NCBI GenBank assembly: GCA_002410325.1
Contig: DHRK01000070.1
Location: 4,677-25,093 of the forward strand
Length of the DNA stretch: 20,417 nucleotides
Direction: 5' to 3'
Origin: Syntrophomonas sp. UBA5314
GTDB lineage: Bacteria; Bacillota; Syntrophomonadia; Syntrophomonadales; Syntrophomonadaceae
Both the position numbers and the translations under genes were made by a program. The notes below the pieces were generated by a model that saw only the letters and a program-made list of their open reading frames with translations, was not told the origin of the DNA and made no database searches. This document shows, piece after piece, positions 14,084 to 20,417 of this stretch (its first letter is position 1; the number at the start of each line of letters is the position of its first letter).

Positions 14084-14174
14084 AGGCAGGCATACTCACT
14101 CCTCCGGTGGAAGATGCAAGCAGATTAGTTTCAAAAAGGATCGCTCCCTATCGAAAAGGGAAGGGGGGGTATGG

Positions 14175-15620
14175 TTGGAGGACAGTGCAACCCGCAAGGA
14201 TTTTACGAATATACATATAGACGAACGACGATTGTCCATCATTGTATTTGCGCTGCTTTTCTCGTGGATGCTGGCCTTTCCTTTTGAAGGACAGGTTTTA
14301 TATGCGCAGACCCGGCAGTACGGCATCGATCCCCATACGATGGTATTCATGGCTATAGCCGCGCATTTTGTGGGCTTGTTTGGCTGTGGATTCCTGATTA
14401 AGACCATGCGAGCCGCCAAAAGGCTGATGCTGTTTTCCATCATTTTTTGCATGCTGGGAAGCGGCGTATTCTTTTTCAACCCTTCCATTCTCTGGCAGCT
14501 TGCTTTGATTTTCATTTCCGTGATGGCGGGGGCCTGTGTGGCGGCCTGGGGCTTTTATTTAAAAAGCGGCACGCCCTCCAATGAGCGGATTAAAACTGCC
14601 GCGGACGGGCTGATTTACTCCAATATTCTTATGATCCTCATCAACATGACCGCCATCCACCTGTCGGCTAAAGCCGGGTTGAGCCTGTCCATACTTGTGC
14701 TGGGCGGCGCATTGCTGTTTGCCGTCCGATTGCCCGCCAAGGATCCGGTCATACCTATGCTCCGCCCTGACGAAAGCGGCAATCGTATTAATGTCATCAA
14801 GCCCCTGGCCTTTTTGTGCCTGTTTATTGTGATCATCACCATCAACTCAGGGCTGATGTACCAGGTGATCAACCCCGCCTTTGCCCACCACCAGTGGCTG
14901 GTGAGCTGGTATTGGGCGCTTCCCTATATCGTGGCCCTCTATGTCATGAAAAACCTGCCCAGGACGGTCAACCGGAACTACATACTTTATGTTGGCATCG
15001 CCATGATCGGCTTTGCCTTTATCACCTTTATGATTGTCGATCGTTCGGCGGCCAGCTACCTGCTGGTCAATACCCTGATGCTGGGCGCCTGCGGCGTTTT
15101 TGATTTATTCTGGTGGAGTATTCTCGGTGAAATGCTGGATTTTCACAACAATCCGGCCAAAATTTTGGGGGTGGGACTTTCCGCCAACGTGCTGGGCGTG
15201 CTGCTGGGCGGGCTGACCGGCAATGCCATCGTTATTTCCAGCATCCCCAACCACAACTCATCGGTGCTGGCCCTGGCCGTAGTCTGCGTCACCCTGGTCA
15301 TCCTTCCCCCGCTCCACAAATATCTTACCGAGCTTTTGAAAGACCATGCTTATCTGACCGTATTCACCGAAATGTCACCGGTCGAACAGAAAAGCATGGC
15401 GGACAGCTTGGCCTGGCTGGAGCGGCTCACCGAACGCGAAAGGGAAATCGCGGTCCTGCTCCTTAAGGGCAAAACCTACCGGGCGATTGCCGAGACGCTG
15501 AATTTGAGTGAGAACACGGTGAAAACTCATATCAAGAACATCTATTCCAAATACGAAATCAAGAACCGGGCTCAGCTTATCAACCTCATGCTGGAACATC
15601 AGTCCCCCCTCGCAAAATAA
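14175..15620 (+). CDS. MFS-like membrane protein with C-terminal LuxR helix-turn-helix
   Basis: 481 residues from a TTG start after a G-rich binding region (GGGAAGGGGGG). Residues about 20-395 hold about 11-12 hydrophobic segments in the manner of an MFS carrier (LSIIVFALLFSWMLAFPF, GFLIKTMRAAKRLMLFSIIF, a run ending in VVCVTLVILPPLHKYL). Residues 418-475 are a LuxR/GerE domain: LTEREREIAVLLLKGKTYRA, IAETLNLSENTVKTHIKNIY, SKYEIKNRAQLINLM. Such fusions occur in Desulfitobacterium-like Clostridia and Eggerthellaceae and are thought to be membrane-bound one-component regulators that sense a ligand through the carrier fold; targets are often adjacent genes. Here the lipoprotein gene (upstream) and the five-gene cluster (downstream) are candidates. 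Confidence 0.9.
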   Translation: MEDSATRKDFTNIHIDERRLSIIVFALLFSWMLAFPFEGQVLYAQTRQYGIDPHTMVFMAIAAHFVGLFGCGFLIKTMRAAKRLMLFSIIFCMLGSGVFFFNPSILWQLALIFISVMAGACVAAWGFYLKSGTPSNERIKTAADGLIYSNILMILINMTAIHLSAKAGLSLSILVLGGALLFAVRLPAKDPVIPMLRPDESGNRINVIKPLAFLCLFIVIITINSGLMYQVINPAFAHHQWLVSWYWALPYIVALYVMKNLPRTVNRNYILYVGIAMIGFAFITFMIVDRSAASYLLVNTLMLGACGVFDLFWWSILGEMLDFHNNPAKILGVGLSANVLGVLLGGLTGNAIVISSIPNHNSSVLALAVVCVTLVILPPLHKYLTELLKDHAYLTVFTEMSPVEQKSMADSLAWLERLTEREREIAVLLLKGKTYRAIAETLNLSENTVKTHIKNIYSKYEIKNRAQLINLMLEHQSPLAK

Positions 15621-15643
15621 CCTGACCCTTTGATATAAGGCCA

Positions 15644-15650
15644 TTTCAGC
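15644..15650. repeat. Candidate target site duplication, left copy
   Basis: tttcagc abuts the left hairpin and is repeated in direct orientation at 15859-15865, one base beyond the right hairpin. Confidence 0.6.
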
Positions 15651-15858
15651 AGCCCCTCACCCTTTCGGGTGAGGGGCTCAGATTGTTGACAAAGTCAATA
15701 ATCTGCCAGAGCGAGCGACGGAAGTGAAGATCAAGGAATGTAAAAAGCCCGTGATTGAGGCGTACATAAGTACGTTGATTGAACGGGCTTTTTACAATGA
15801 CGCAGATATTCGCTTTTGTCGACGGTCTGAGCCCCTCACCCTTTCGGGTGAGGGGCTT
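15651..15858. mobile_element. MITE-like long inverted repeat with 7-bp target duplication
   Basis: Both ends are the same 28-base hairpin (agcccctcaccc, loop tttc, gggtgaggggct) at 15651-15678 and 15830-15857. Inward, ctcagattgttgacaaag (15677-15694) matches the reverse complement of 15812-15830 with a few changes. An atctgc block also pairs across the element. In the centre a perfect 14-base arm (15739-15752 with 15783-15796) encloses a smaller cgtac/gtacg hairpin (15761-15774). The left arm carries about 27 extra bases. tttcagc occurs directly at the left end (15644-15650) and again at 15859-15865, like a target site duplication. There is no ORF inside. It is probably a non-autonomous element moved in trans; the right hairpin plus TTTTT can also act as a terminator. 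Confidence 0.75.
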
Positions 15859-15865
15859 TTTCAGC
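15859..15865. repeat. Candidate target site duplication, right copy
   Basis: tttcagc, a direct copy of 15644-15650, follows the right hairpin after one T. Confidence 0.6.
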
Positions 15866-15926
15866 CAAAATCACCCGTTCCGGTGACGACTTTTTCTGCC
15901 CCAGCCGCTATGATAAAGGGCATGAA

Positions 15927-16475
15927 ATGGCCGGAAGAGGGTGGAAAGATTTGCAAGGGATCAGGCGGAGGATGCATTTCCTGATGGCGGCGACCGGCAT
16001 AGGCGTTATAGTTTCCGTGCTTATGTTCATTCGGGACGGCGTTGTCCTGACCCTTGAACCGGAAATCCTCCTGGTTTTTGCCGTACCGGCCACCATGCTC
16101 CTGGCCGTCCTGTCCATTCGGGAATATAAAAAACTGAAGACCGCGGAGCTGATCATCGAAAACCGGATCCTGCACATCCGGCCTGCGGTCATTGAGGCTG
16201 GCGACAGCAGCCGCCATTTGTCCGCCGGGGCCATCGAAGTCTATATCTCCGGTTTCGGCATGTTTCTGGGCTCCACAGTCATTAAATTCAACCTGGACGG
16301 GGTTTGTCTGAAAGGCGTGGAAATCGGAAGCGAATGCCTGTGCCTGGCCTACGGCACCAACCTGAACACGCAAAAAGCGCGCATCCTGCACGGGGCCATA
16401 GACAGCCGGGAGATGGAGAAGATCGTGGAAAAATTCCGCTTTGAGACCGGCATTGTTCCTGTAATAACGGATTGA
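15927..16475 (+). CDS. Membrane protein with two TM segments and a PH-like domain
   Basis: 182 residues. The start chosen is ATG 15927 with AAAGGG ahead; an internal ATG at 15972 (MHFLMAATG) is possible. Two membrane segments lie at about 17-35 (HFLMAATGIGVIVSVLMFI) and 46-63 (EILLVFAVPATMLLAVLS). They are followed by a soluble beta-rich part: LKTAELIIENRILHIRP, HLSAGAIEVYISGFGMFLGS, and a final helix REMEKIVEKFRFETG. Two TM helices and then a strand-rich region ending in a helix is the layout of bacterial PH (bPH) membrane proteins; this is a fold guess, not a recognised family. It is the first gene of a same-strand cluster, 69 bases after the MITE-like element. Confidence 0.7.
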   Translation: MAGRGWKDLQGIRRRMHFLMAATGIGVIVSVLMFIRDGVVLTLEPEILLVFAVPATMLLAVLSIREYKKLKTAELIIENRILHIRPAVIEAGDSSRHLSAGAIEVYISGFGMFLGSTVIKFNLDGVCLKGVEIGSECLCLAYGTNLNTQKARILHGAIDSREMEKIVEKFRFETGIVPVITD

Positions 16476-16495
16476 AAGGCAGGGAGGGAATTTTT

Positions 16496-17167
16496 ATGTA
16501 TTGTCCGCATTGCGGAGAGGCTTTGCAGGAAGGTGACAGGTTCTGCCCGTCCTGCGGCGGTGAACCAAAGAAAACCCGGCCGAGCGAGTCCGGCCTTATC
16601 GGTTTTTCTCCCAAAATAAACGACCCGGCTTTTGCCCGGTATATCAAGAACAGCAAGCGCTGGTCGCTTTTTTTTGCAGGGGTTCTGGCTGTCGCCGCAG
16701 TCATAGGCTTTTTTATCTACGGGGAAACCAGCCATGAAATGGATAACCCCGAGGCGCTGTTTATTGGATTGGGGATTGGCGGCATGTTCATAGCCATTGC
16801 CCTGTTCCAGAATTGGGGCCGGCAAACCGGCAAGACCTGGGATGGAACGGTAATCGACAAAAAGATCACCCCCAAGCGCCGTAAGAAACATACCGGAGAC
16901 AATGACTACTATTGGGAGAATTATACCGAATACGCGGTGGTGATCAGGGATGAGCACGGCAAAGACCATGAGAGCACGGCAGAGGACGACGACACCAGAT
17001 ACAACTATTATCAAATCGGCGACCGGGTGCGGCGTCACGGGGGGCTGAACACCTACGAGAAATACGATAAATCCGGGGACAGCATCATCTTCTGCAACGC
17101 CTGCGCCAGCTTATGCGACATCAATGACGATTATTGCTTCAGATGCAAATGCCCGCTGCTGAAGTAA
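16496..17167 (+). CDS. Double zinc-ribbon membrane protein
   Basis: 223 residues from ATG 16496 with AGGGAGGG just before; a TTG in frame at 16472 would include the binding site and is rejected. Residues 3-20 form a zinc ribbon (YCPHCGEALQEGDRFCPSCG). Two membrane segments follow at about 57-75 (SLFFAGVLAVAAVIGFF) and 87-106 (ALFIGLGIGGMFIAIALF). The soluble part has a beta-rich WDGTVIDKKITPKRRKKHTG, NYTEYAVVIRDEHGKDHEST and RYNYYQIGDRVRRHGGLNTY, like small SH3/OB-like membrane-attached domains. The end is a second ribbon (FCNACASLCDINDDYCFRCK). Ribbons at both termini should face the cytoplasm if the two helices form a hairpin. It lies 20 bases after the previous gene, in one operon. Role unknown. 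Confidence 0.8.
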   Translation: MYCPHCGEALQEGDRFCPSCGGEPKKTRPSESGLIGFSPKINDPAFARYIKNSKRWSLFFAGVLAVAAVIGFFIYGETSHEMDNPEALFIGLGIGGMFIAIALFQNWGRQTGKTWDGTVIDKKITPKRRKKHTGDNDYYWENYTEYAVVIRDEHGKDHESTAEDDDTRYNYYQIGDRVRRHGGLNTYEKYDKSGDSIIFCNACASLCDINDDYCFRCKCPLLK

Positions 17168-17239
17168 TGGAGGGATTTTATATAGCTTTATAGAGTAGTC
17201 CGCATCAACAAGGTATTGCACGGAGAGGGAGGCAAGGAG

Positions 17240-17806
17240 ATGAATACGCCCGCCAGCGTTGAAACGCCCCATTGGAAAAAAACATTAAACATGATCATCA
17301 ATCCGGCCGAGGTGGTTAAAAGTCAGATGTCCAAAGTTCCCTGGCCTTATTCCATACTCATATCGGGTTTGTCCTTTACCCTGTTTTTTTTACAGACCGG
17401 ACTGGATATGCTGCGCACCGGCCAGATCGGAATAGCGGCAGTCATTCTCATCACCATGCTGGGTCTTCTCTACGGCACGGCCGGGGTGGCGCTTCTGGCG
17501 GTGATGGCCTGGGCCTTATCCCAGGCCGGGGAGCGGGGCTATACGGTGGACTGGGCCATATCCACCTTTGCCCTGGGCTATTCCGCCACCCTGGTTTACG
17601 CGCTGCTGGGAATCGTCTTCTCGTTGACGTTGGGATGGAAAACAGCGGTGGCCTTCGGGGTTACCGGAGTCTTATGGGCTTTACGGCCCTCATTGTTTAC
17701 CATCAAACAGATGTCCGGCGACCGGATGGCCTTTAGCATCGCTTTGTCCACCCTCTGCGGGGCCATTTTGCTGCTGGGCTGGGCCTTATTGGGCCGCCTG
17801 GCTTAG
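17240..17806 (+). CDS. Yip1-like integral membrane protein
   Basis: 188 residues from ATG 17240, with GGAGG and AAGGAG upstream; an in-frame TTG at 17216 is a poorer start. The N-terminal WKKTLNMIINPAEVVKSQMS is the cytoplasmic lead-in typical of Yip1 domain proteins (a helix before the first membrane segment with the INP turn). About five hydrophobic segments follow, including YSILISGLSFTLFFLQTGLD, a long IAAVILITMLGLLYGTAGVA, FALGYSATLVYALLGIVFSL and FSIALSTLCGAILLLGWALL. Bacterial Yip1 proteins often sit next to zinc-ribbon and repeat-rich surface genes and have no defined biochemical role. It is part of the 15927-20417 cluster. Confidence 0.72.
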   Translation: MNTPASVETPHWKKTLNMIINPAEVVKSQMSKVPWPYSILISGLSFTLFFLQTGLDMLRTGQIGIAAVILITMLGLLYGTAGVALLAVMAWALSQAGERGYTVDWAISTFALGYSATLVYALLGIVFSLTLGWKTAVAFGVTGVLWALRPSLFTIKQMSGDRMAFSIALSTLCGAILLLGWALLGRLA

Positions 17807-17847
17807 GATAAGGGTTGTATTAAAAGATTTTCAGGAGGCAGATACAT

Positions 17848-18342
17848 ATGGATATGAACCTGGGTTATGCTCAAGCCCCGGACCGGAAAAAAACAGCTCT
17901 TTGGCCGGCTTACCTGTGTTTTATGACATTGGGCCTGTTGATCCCTTTCAGCCGGCCCGATTTTAAAGTTCTCACCCTGCTCTTATCGTTTCTCCTGGCT
18001 TTGATCATAGGGCTGCTGGCCGTACAGCTGCTTATTATACTCTTTAACAGCGGGAATAAGGAACTGAGCCTGGAAAGCGGGGGTCAATTCTCCCGGGAAG
18101 CGGTGGGCAGCGGCATGCTGTTCATGATCCCCTTTACGGTCCTGGCGGTTTTGGCCCAGCTCTTGTTGAACTGGGACGCGGTGATGCCCTTTGCCTCGGC
18201 GGCCATCATGACGGCAGCCGCCACGGCCGGCGCCGAAGTGATGAAAAAGGGGGCCACGGGAATTAAAAACGTGATAATCCCCTCGGGCCTGGCCTTTTTG
18301 CTCTCCACCGGCTGGATGATGCTGGTGGCTTTGCTACCTTAG
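17848..18342 (+). CDS. Four-TM hypothetical membrane protein
   Basis: 164 residues from ATG 17848 behind CAGGAGGC. There are four hydrophobic stretches: about 18-36 (LWPAYLCFMTLGLLIPF), 42-66 (LTLLLSFLLALIIGLLAVQL), 88-107 (GSGMLFMIPFTVLAVLAQLL) with 112-130 (MPFASAAIMTAAATAGAEVM) close behind, and 146-163 (GLAFLLSTGWMMLVALL). It has no motif I recognise. Its stop overlaps the ribosome binding site of the following large gene (TAG inside cttaggagg), so the two are coupled in translation. Confidence 0.75.
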   Translation: MDMNLGYAQAPDRKKTALWPAYLCFMTLGLLIPFSRPDFKVLTLLLSFLLALIIGLLAVQLLIILFNSGNKELSLESGGQFSREAVGSGMLFMIPFTVLAVLAQLLLNWDAVMPFASAAIMTAAATAGAEVMKKGATGIKNVIIPSGLAFLLSTGWMMLVALLP

Positions 18343-18354
18343 GAGGTGAATGTT

Positions 18355-20417
18355 TTGTCAATACTTTATCGGGCTGGAAAGAGGAAGCGCATACCAAAAA
18401 ACTTGATATTGACCATGACCCTGTCCCTGGTACTGGCGATGCTGATAGACTTTTGTTTCCCCGGCCGGGCTCTGGCCGGGGGGATCGGCGATGTGGTGAC
18501 CGGGGTGGTCAATGCCAATTTTTCTTCTACGGAATTTGAATTTAGCGCCGAGGACAGGACCGGGCTTAATATAAAAATGCATGCCGGTATGGGCGAATAT
18601 GGAGGCGGAGGAGGCGGGGTGACTGTCCTGGGGCCCACTGATGCGGCCGGGATGCAGGCCTTGCTTAAGTATGTAGACGGCGAAGCCAAACATACCAGCA
18701 TTCAAACTGTGCGGATGAAGGGCGCAGAAGTAAGGGAATATACGATGGACAAAGGGGTCGGCGTTGGAGTGGTGCTGCCCGATTATTTTATTACGGTGGA
18801 ATTGTATATGACCGGCAACAGCAGCGCCAGCGATATTTCAAAGGCTAAAGCCATAGCCCAGCAGACCCTGGACGGTCTGGAGCGCAACGGGTTGTTGAGC
18901 CAGGCGGCCCCGGATATAGAGAAAGCTGTTCCTGTAGAAGAAGAGCAGCCGGATGCATCGGCGGGGGCCGCTACCGGAAAGCCGCTGGATGAACCGGTAA
19001 AGGTATCAGACACCATGAATGTTGCCGGAGTTCATAACAAGCCCACAGCTCCGACTACCTTTAGCATCAACCGTCCCCACCTGGTTACCTTTATCTCAAC
19101 CTATCACTGGAACAATGCCCGGGGAGCGGCCGGCGGAACAATCGCCCTGCAGGGCGGAGATGGAAAGACGTACGGACCCTGGCGGGTTAGCACGCGGCCG
19201 GGTCAGGGGGGCGTGCCCAATGCTTACTGGGAAGTATCCCCCAACATTGTCATTCCCGCCGGGACCTACACCATTCTTGATTCAGACCCGGGCACCTGGT
19301 CGCAGAATCAACAGTCCGGAGGCCGGGGTATGGCGGAAGTAAAGGCCACGCCCAACTTTGAAGCCGCCGGCGGCTCCGGCAAAAAAACCTCCGATCCTTC
19401 GGCGGGTGGCGGCGGCTGGACCTCAAGCCCGGCCGGAGTCGGGCCGGTCGGAAACATACCCGGTCCCTCCAACACCACCGAGGCGGTGGTCGGTGTGGCA
19501 GTTCCCGGCCTGATCGCCACCGGTCTGGGAGCTCTGGCCGGATTGGGCGGCGGCGGGGGTGGATTTTCGCCTCCGGGAGGAGCGCCCCTATCGCCGGCGG
19601 GCGGAGGAGGATCATGGCCCGGTGCGGGAGGAAGCGCCGCGGGAGCCGGCGCCCAGCGTTCCGTACCAGTCCAGGAGGCCGGCCAACTGGGCAGAAGACG
19701 GTATGAGCCGGATTCGTTATCTGTTTCCGATATTAGAGTCGATACGGCTGAGATGGGCCAGGGGGCCATCAGTGTATCGTCGGGAGAAGGCATATTCATT
19801 GAACCCGCAGGCGAGGCGGCCATATTTGTCCAGCCTGAGCCGGGGATCATTATTGATACAGTGGGCCAGGAGGATGCCGGCGTAACTCCGGGAGAAGGTA
19901 TAATCATTGAGACCGCGGGCGAGGCGTCCATATTTGCCCGACCGGAACCCGGCATCATTATCGATACGGCTACGGAAGAGGCGGGTGTCATCAGACCCGG
20001 CTCCGGAATTTTAACGGATGAGACCGGCAGCGTCATTTTGCTTGATACCAGCGCCCTGGATGGTGAAATGCTGACGGAGGGAGGGCCTGGAGTAGAAGAA
20101 CCCGTGGCGGCAGCGGAAACGGTCGGAATCATTGATGAAAGAGCCTATGACCAGGAAGGATACAACAGCGAAGGCTTTAACAAAGAGGGTTTTGACCGTG
20201 AGGGCTTCGACCAGGACGGGTTTGATAAGGAAGGCTTCGATAAAGCCGGATTTGACGCGAAAGGTTATGACCGGGAAGGGTTCAATCAGGCCGGCTTCGA
20301 TCGGGAGGGCTTTAACCGTGAAGGATTTGACCGGTCGGGCTTCGATCGTGAAGGCTTCAATAAAGAGGGCTTCGACCAGGCCGGGTTTGATAAGGAAGGC
20401 TTCGATAAAGCCGGATT
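18355..20417 (+). CDS. Large secreted or single-pass repeat protein, 3' end outside the window
   Basis: 687 codons are visible; TTG 18355 has AGGAGGTG eight bases upstream, and no stop occurs before the edge. Domains in order: signal peptide (1-41, ending GRALAGG); a mixed domain (about 83-181, VTVLGPTDAAGMQALLKYVD to QQTLDGLERNGLL); an acidic linker; a beta-sandwich-like domain (about 219-333, FSINRPHLVTFISTYHWNNA to VIPAGTYTILDSDPGTWSQN) of a type common in secreted bacterial proteins; a hydrophobic segment (about 377-398, VVGVAVPGLIATGLGALAG); a Gly/Pro-rich stretch; three copies of a 36-residue repeat (from 477); and [FY][DN]xxG pentapeptides from 598 to the edge. If the hydrophobic segment spans the membrane, the N-terminal domains are outside and the repeats inside. 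Function unknown. Confidence 0.85.
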   Translation, partial: MSILYRAGKRKRIPKNLILTMTLSLVLAMLIDFCFPGRALAGGIGDVVTGVVNANFSSTEFEFSAEDRTGLNIKMHAGMGEYGGGGGGVTVLGPTDAAGMQALLKYVDGEAKHTSIQTVRMKGAEVREYTMDKGVGVGVVLPDYFITVELYMTGNSSASDISKAKAIAQQTLDGLERNGLLSQAAPDIEKAVPVEEEQPDASAGAATGKPLDEPVKVSDTMNVAGVHNKPTAPTTFSINRPHLVTFISTYHWNNARGAAGGTIALQGGDGKTYGPWRVSTRPGQGGVPNAYWEVSPNIVIPAGTYTILDSDPGTWSQNQQSGGRGMAEVKATPNFEAAGGSGKKTSDPSAGGGGWTSSPAGVGPVGNIPGPSNTTEAVVGVAVPGLIATGLGALAGLGGGGGGFSPPGGAPLSPAGGGGSWPGAGGSAAGAGAQRSVPVQEAGQLGRRRYEPDSLSVSDIRVDTAEMGQGAISVSSGEGIFIEPAGEAAIFVQPEPGIIIDTVGQEDAGVTPGEGIIIETAGEASIFARPEPGIIIDTATEEAGVIRPGSGILTDETGSVILLDTSALDGEMLTEGGPGVEEPVAAAETVGIIDERAYDQEGYNSEGFNKEGFDREGFDQDGFDKEGFDKAGFDAKGYDREGFNQAGFDREGFNREGFDRSGFDREGFNKEGFDQAGFDKEGFDKAG
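19783..20085 (+). repeat. 36-residue (108-bp) tandem repeat in the large protein
   Basis: Units begin at 19783, 19891 and 19999, exactly 108 bases apart: GEGIFIEPAGEAAIFVQPEP, GEGIIIETAGEASIFARPEP and GSGILTDETGSVILLDTS. The first two continue with GIIIDT. The third is diverged and incomplete. The short hydrophobic runs alternating with Gly and Pro suggest stacked beta turns. Confidence 0.8.
20146..20417 (+). repeat. [FY][DN]xxG pentapeptide repeat array (15-bp period)
   Basis: Eighteen complete, gap-free units from 20146 (YDQEG, YNSEG, FNKEG, FDREG and so on) and the start of a nineteenth at the edge. Position 1 is Phe or Tyr, position 2 Asp or Asn, and position 5 is always Gly; positions 3-4 are mostly charged (KE, RE, QA, KA). 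Codons differ between units, so the protein pattern, not the DNA, is conserved. Confidence 0.92.

Noticed and set aside
15680..15704. Isolated operator palindrome (agattgttgac, aaa, gtcaataatct)
   Set aside because: It is better explained as part of the arm of the MITE-like inverted repeat, since its sequence also matches the reverse complement of the right arm.
19308..20132. Minus-strand open frame rich in Pro and Ser
   Set aside because: It is the mirror of the Gly-rich and repeat part of the large plus-strand protein; the low-complexity composition follows from that.
20146..20417. Short regular repeats considered as CRISPR or DNA satellite
   Set aside because: Units are 15 bases without spacers, vary at third codon positions, and keep a strict amino acid pattern within an open frame.

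Overview
The window looks like chromosomal DNA of a low-to-mid GC Gram-positive anaerobe of the Clostridia, most likely a Peptococcaceae/Desulfotomaculum-type relative. This is inferred from strong AGGAGG-type ribosome binding sites, frequent TTG and GTG starts, a lipobox lipoprotein, an NlpC/P60 wall enzyme, a DUF4428 protein, an SPFH/virion-core-like zinc-ribbon protein and an MFS-LuxR fusion regulator. No rRNA, tRNA or CRISPR array was seen. Most of the window is accessory in character: short regulator-plus-effector units separated by hairpins, two toxin-antitoxin modules, broken genes and a palindromic element.

Layout. 1-1664: 3' part of a PEP-synthase/rifampicin-phosphotransferase-like gene, broken by about four +1 frameshifts between 260 and 370. 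1686-2484: a short unrecognised ORF converging on an AT-rich P-loop NTPase gene. 2791-4050: a TetR regulator and a PaaI-type thioesterase, each preceded by a matching operator-like palindrome. 4429-6506: an SPFH protein with three C-terminal zinc ribbons and a DUF4428 protein, flanked on both sides by related non-coding repeats. 6692-7710: a PadR regulator behind three tandem palindromes, coupled to a DUF2812 membrane protein. 7912-8919 (minus): a secreted peptidoglycan-binding NlpC/P60 hydrolase. 9253-10401: a GH130-like glycoside phosphorylase.

10410-12180 is a patch of selfish and decaying genes: an AbrB-type antitoxin with a RelE/ParE-like toxin (minus), an unrecognised 48-codon remnant, a truncated KilA-N gene, and an intact hicB followed by a twice-frameshifted hicA. 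A promoter-leader unit of about 60 bp occurs both before the KilA-N fragment and before the endonuclease/exonuclease/phosphatase gene at 12339-13382. Then come a lipoprotein (13511-14083) and an MFS-like LuxR regulator (14175-15620).

15651-15858 is a long imperfect inverted repeat flanked by a 7-bp direct repeat, which looks like a MITE-type insertion. From 15927 to the right edge five genes lie on one strand with short gaps: a two-TM protein, a double zinc-ribbon two-TM protein, a Yip1-like protein, a four-TM protein, and a very large secreted or single-pass protein that runs off the window. The last carries an exact 36-residue tandem repeat and then at least 18 consecutive [FY][DN]xxG pentapeptides. 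This cluster is the best candidate here for an undescribed envelope system; its function cannot be read from the sequence.
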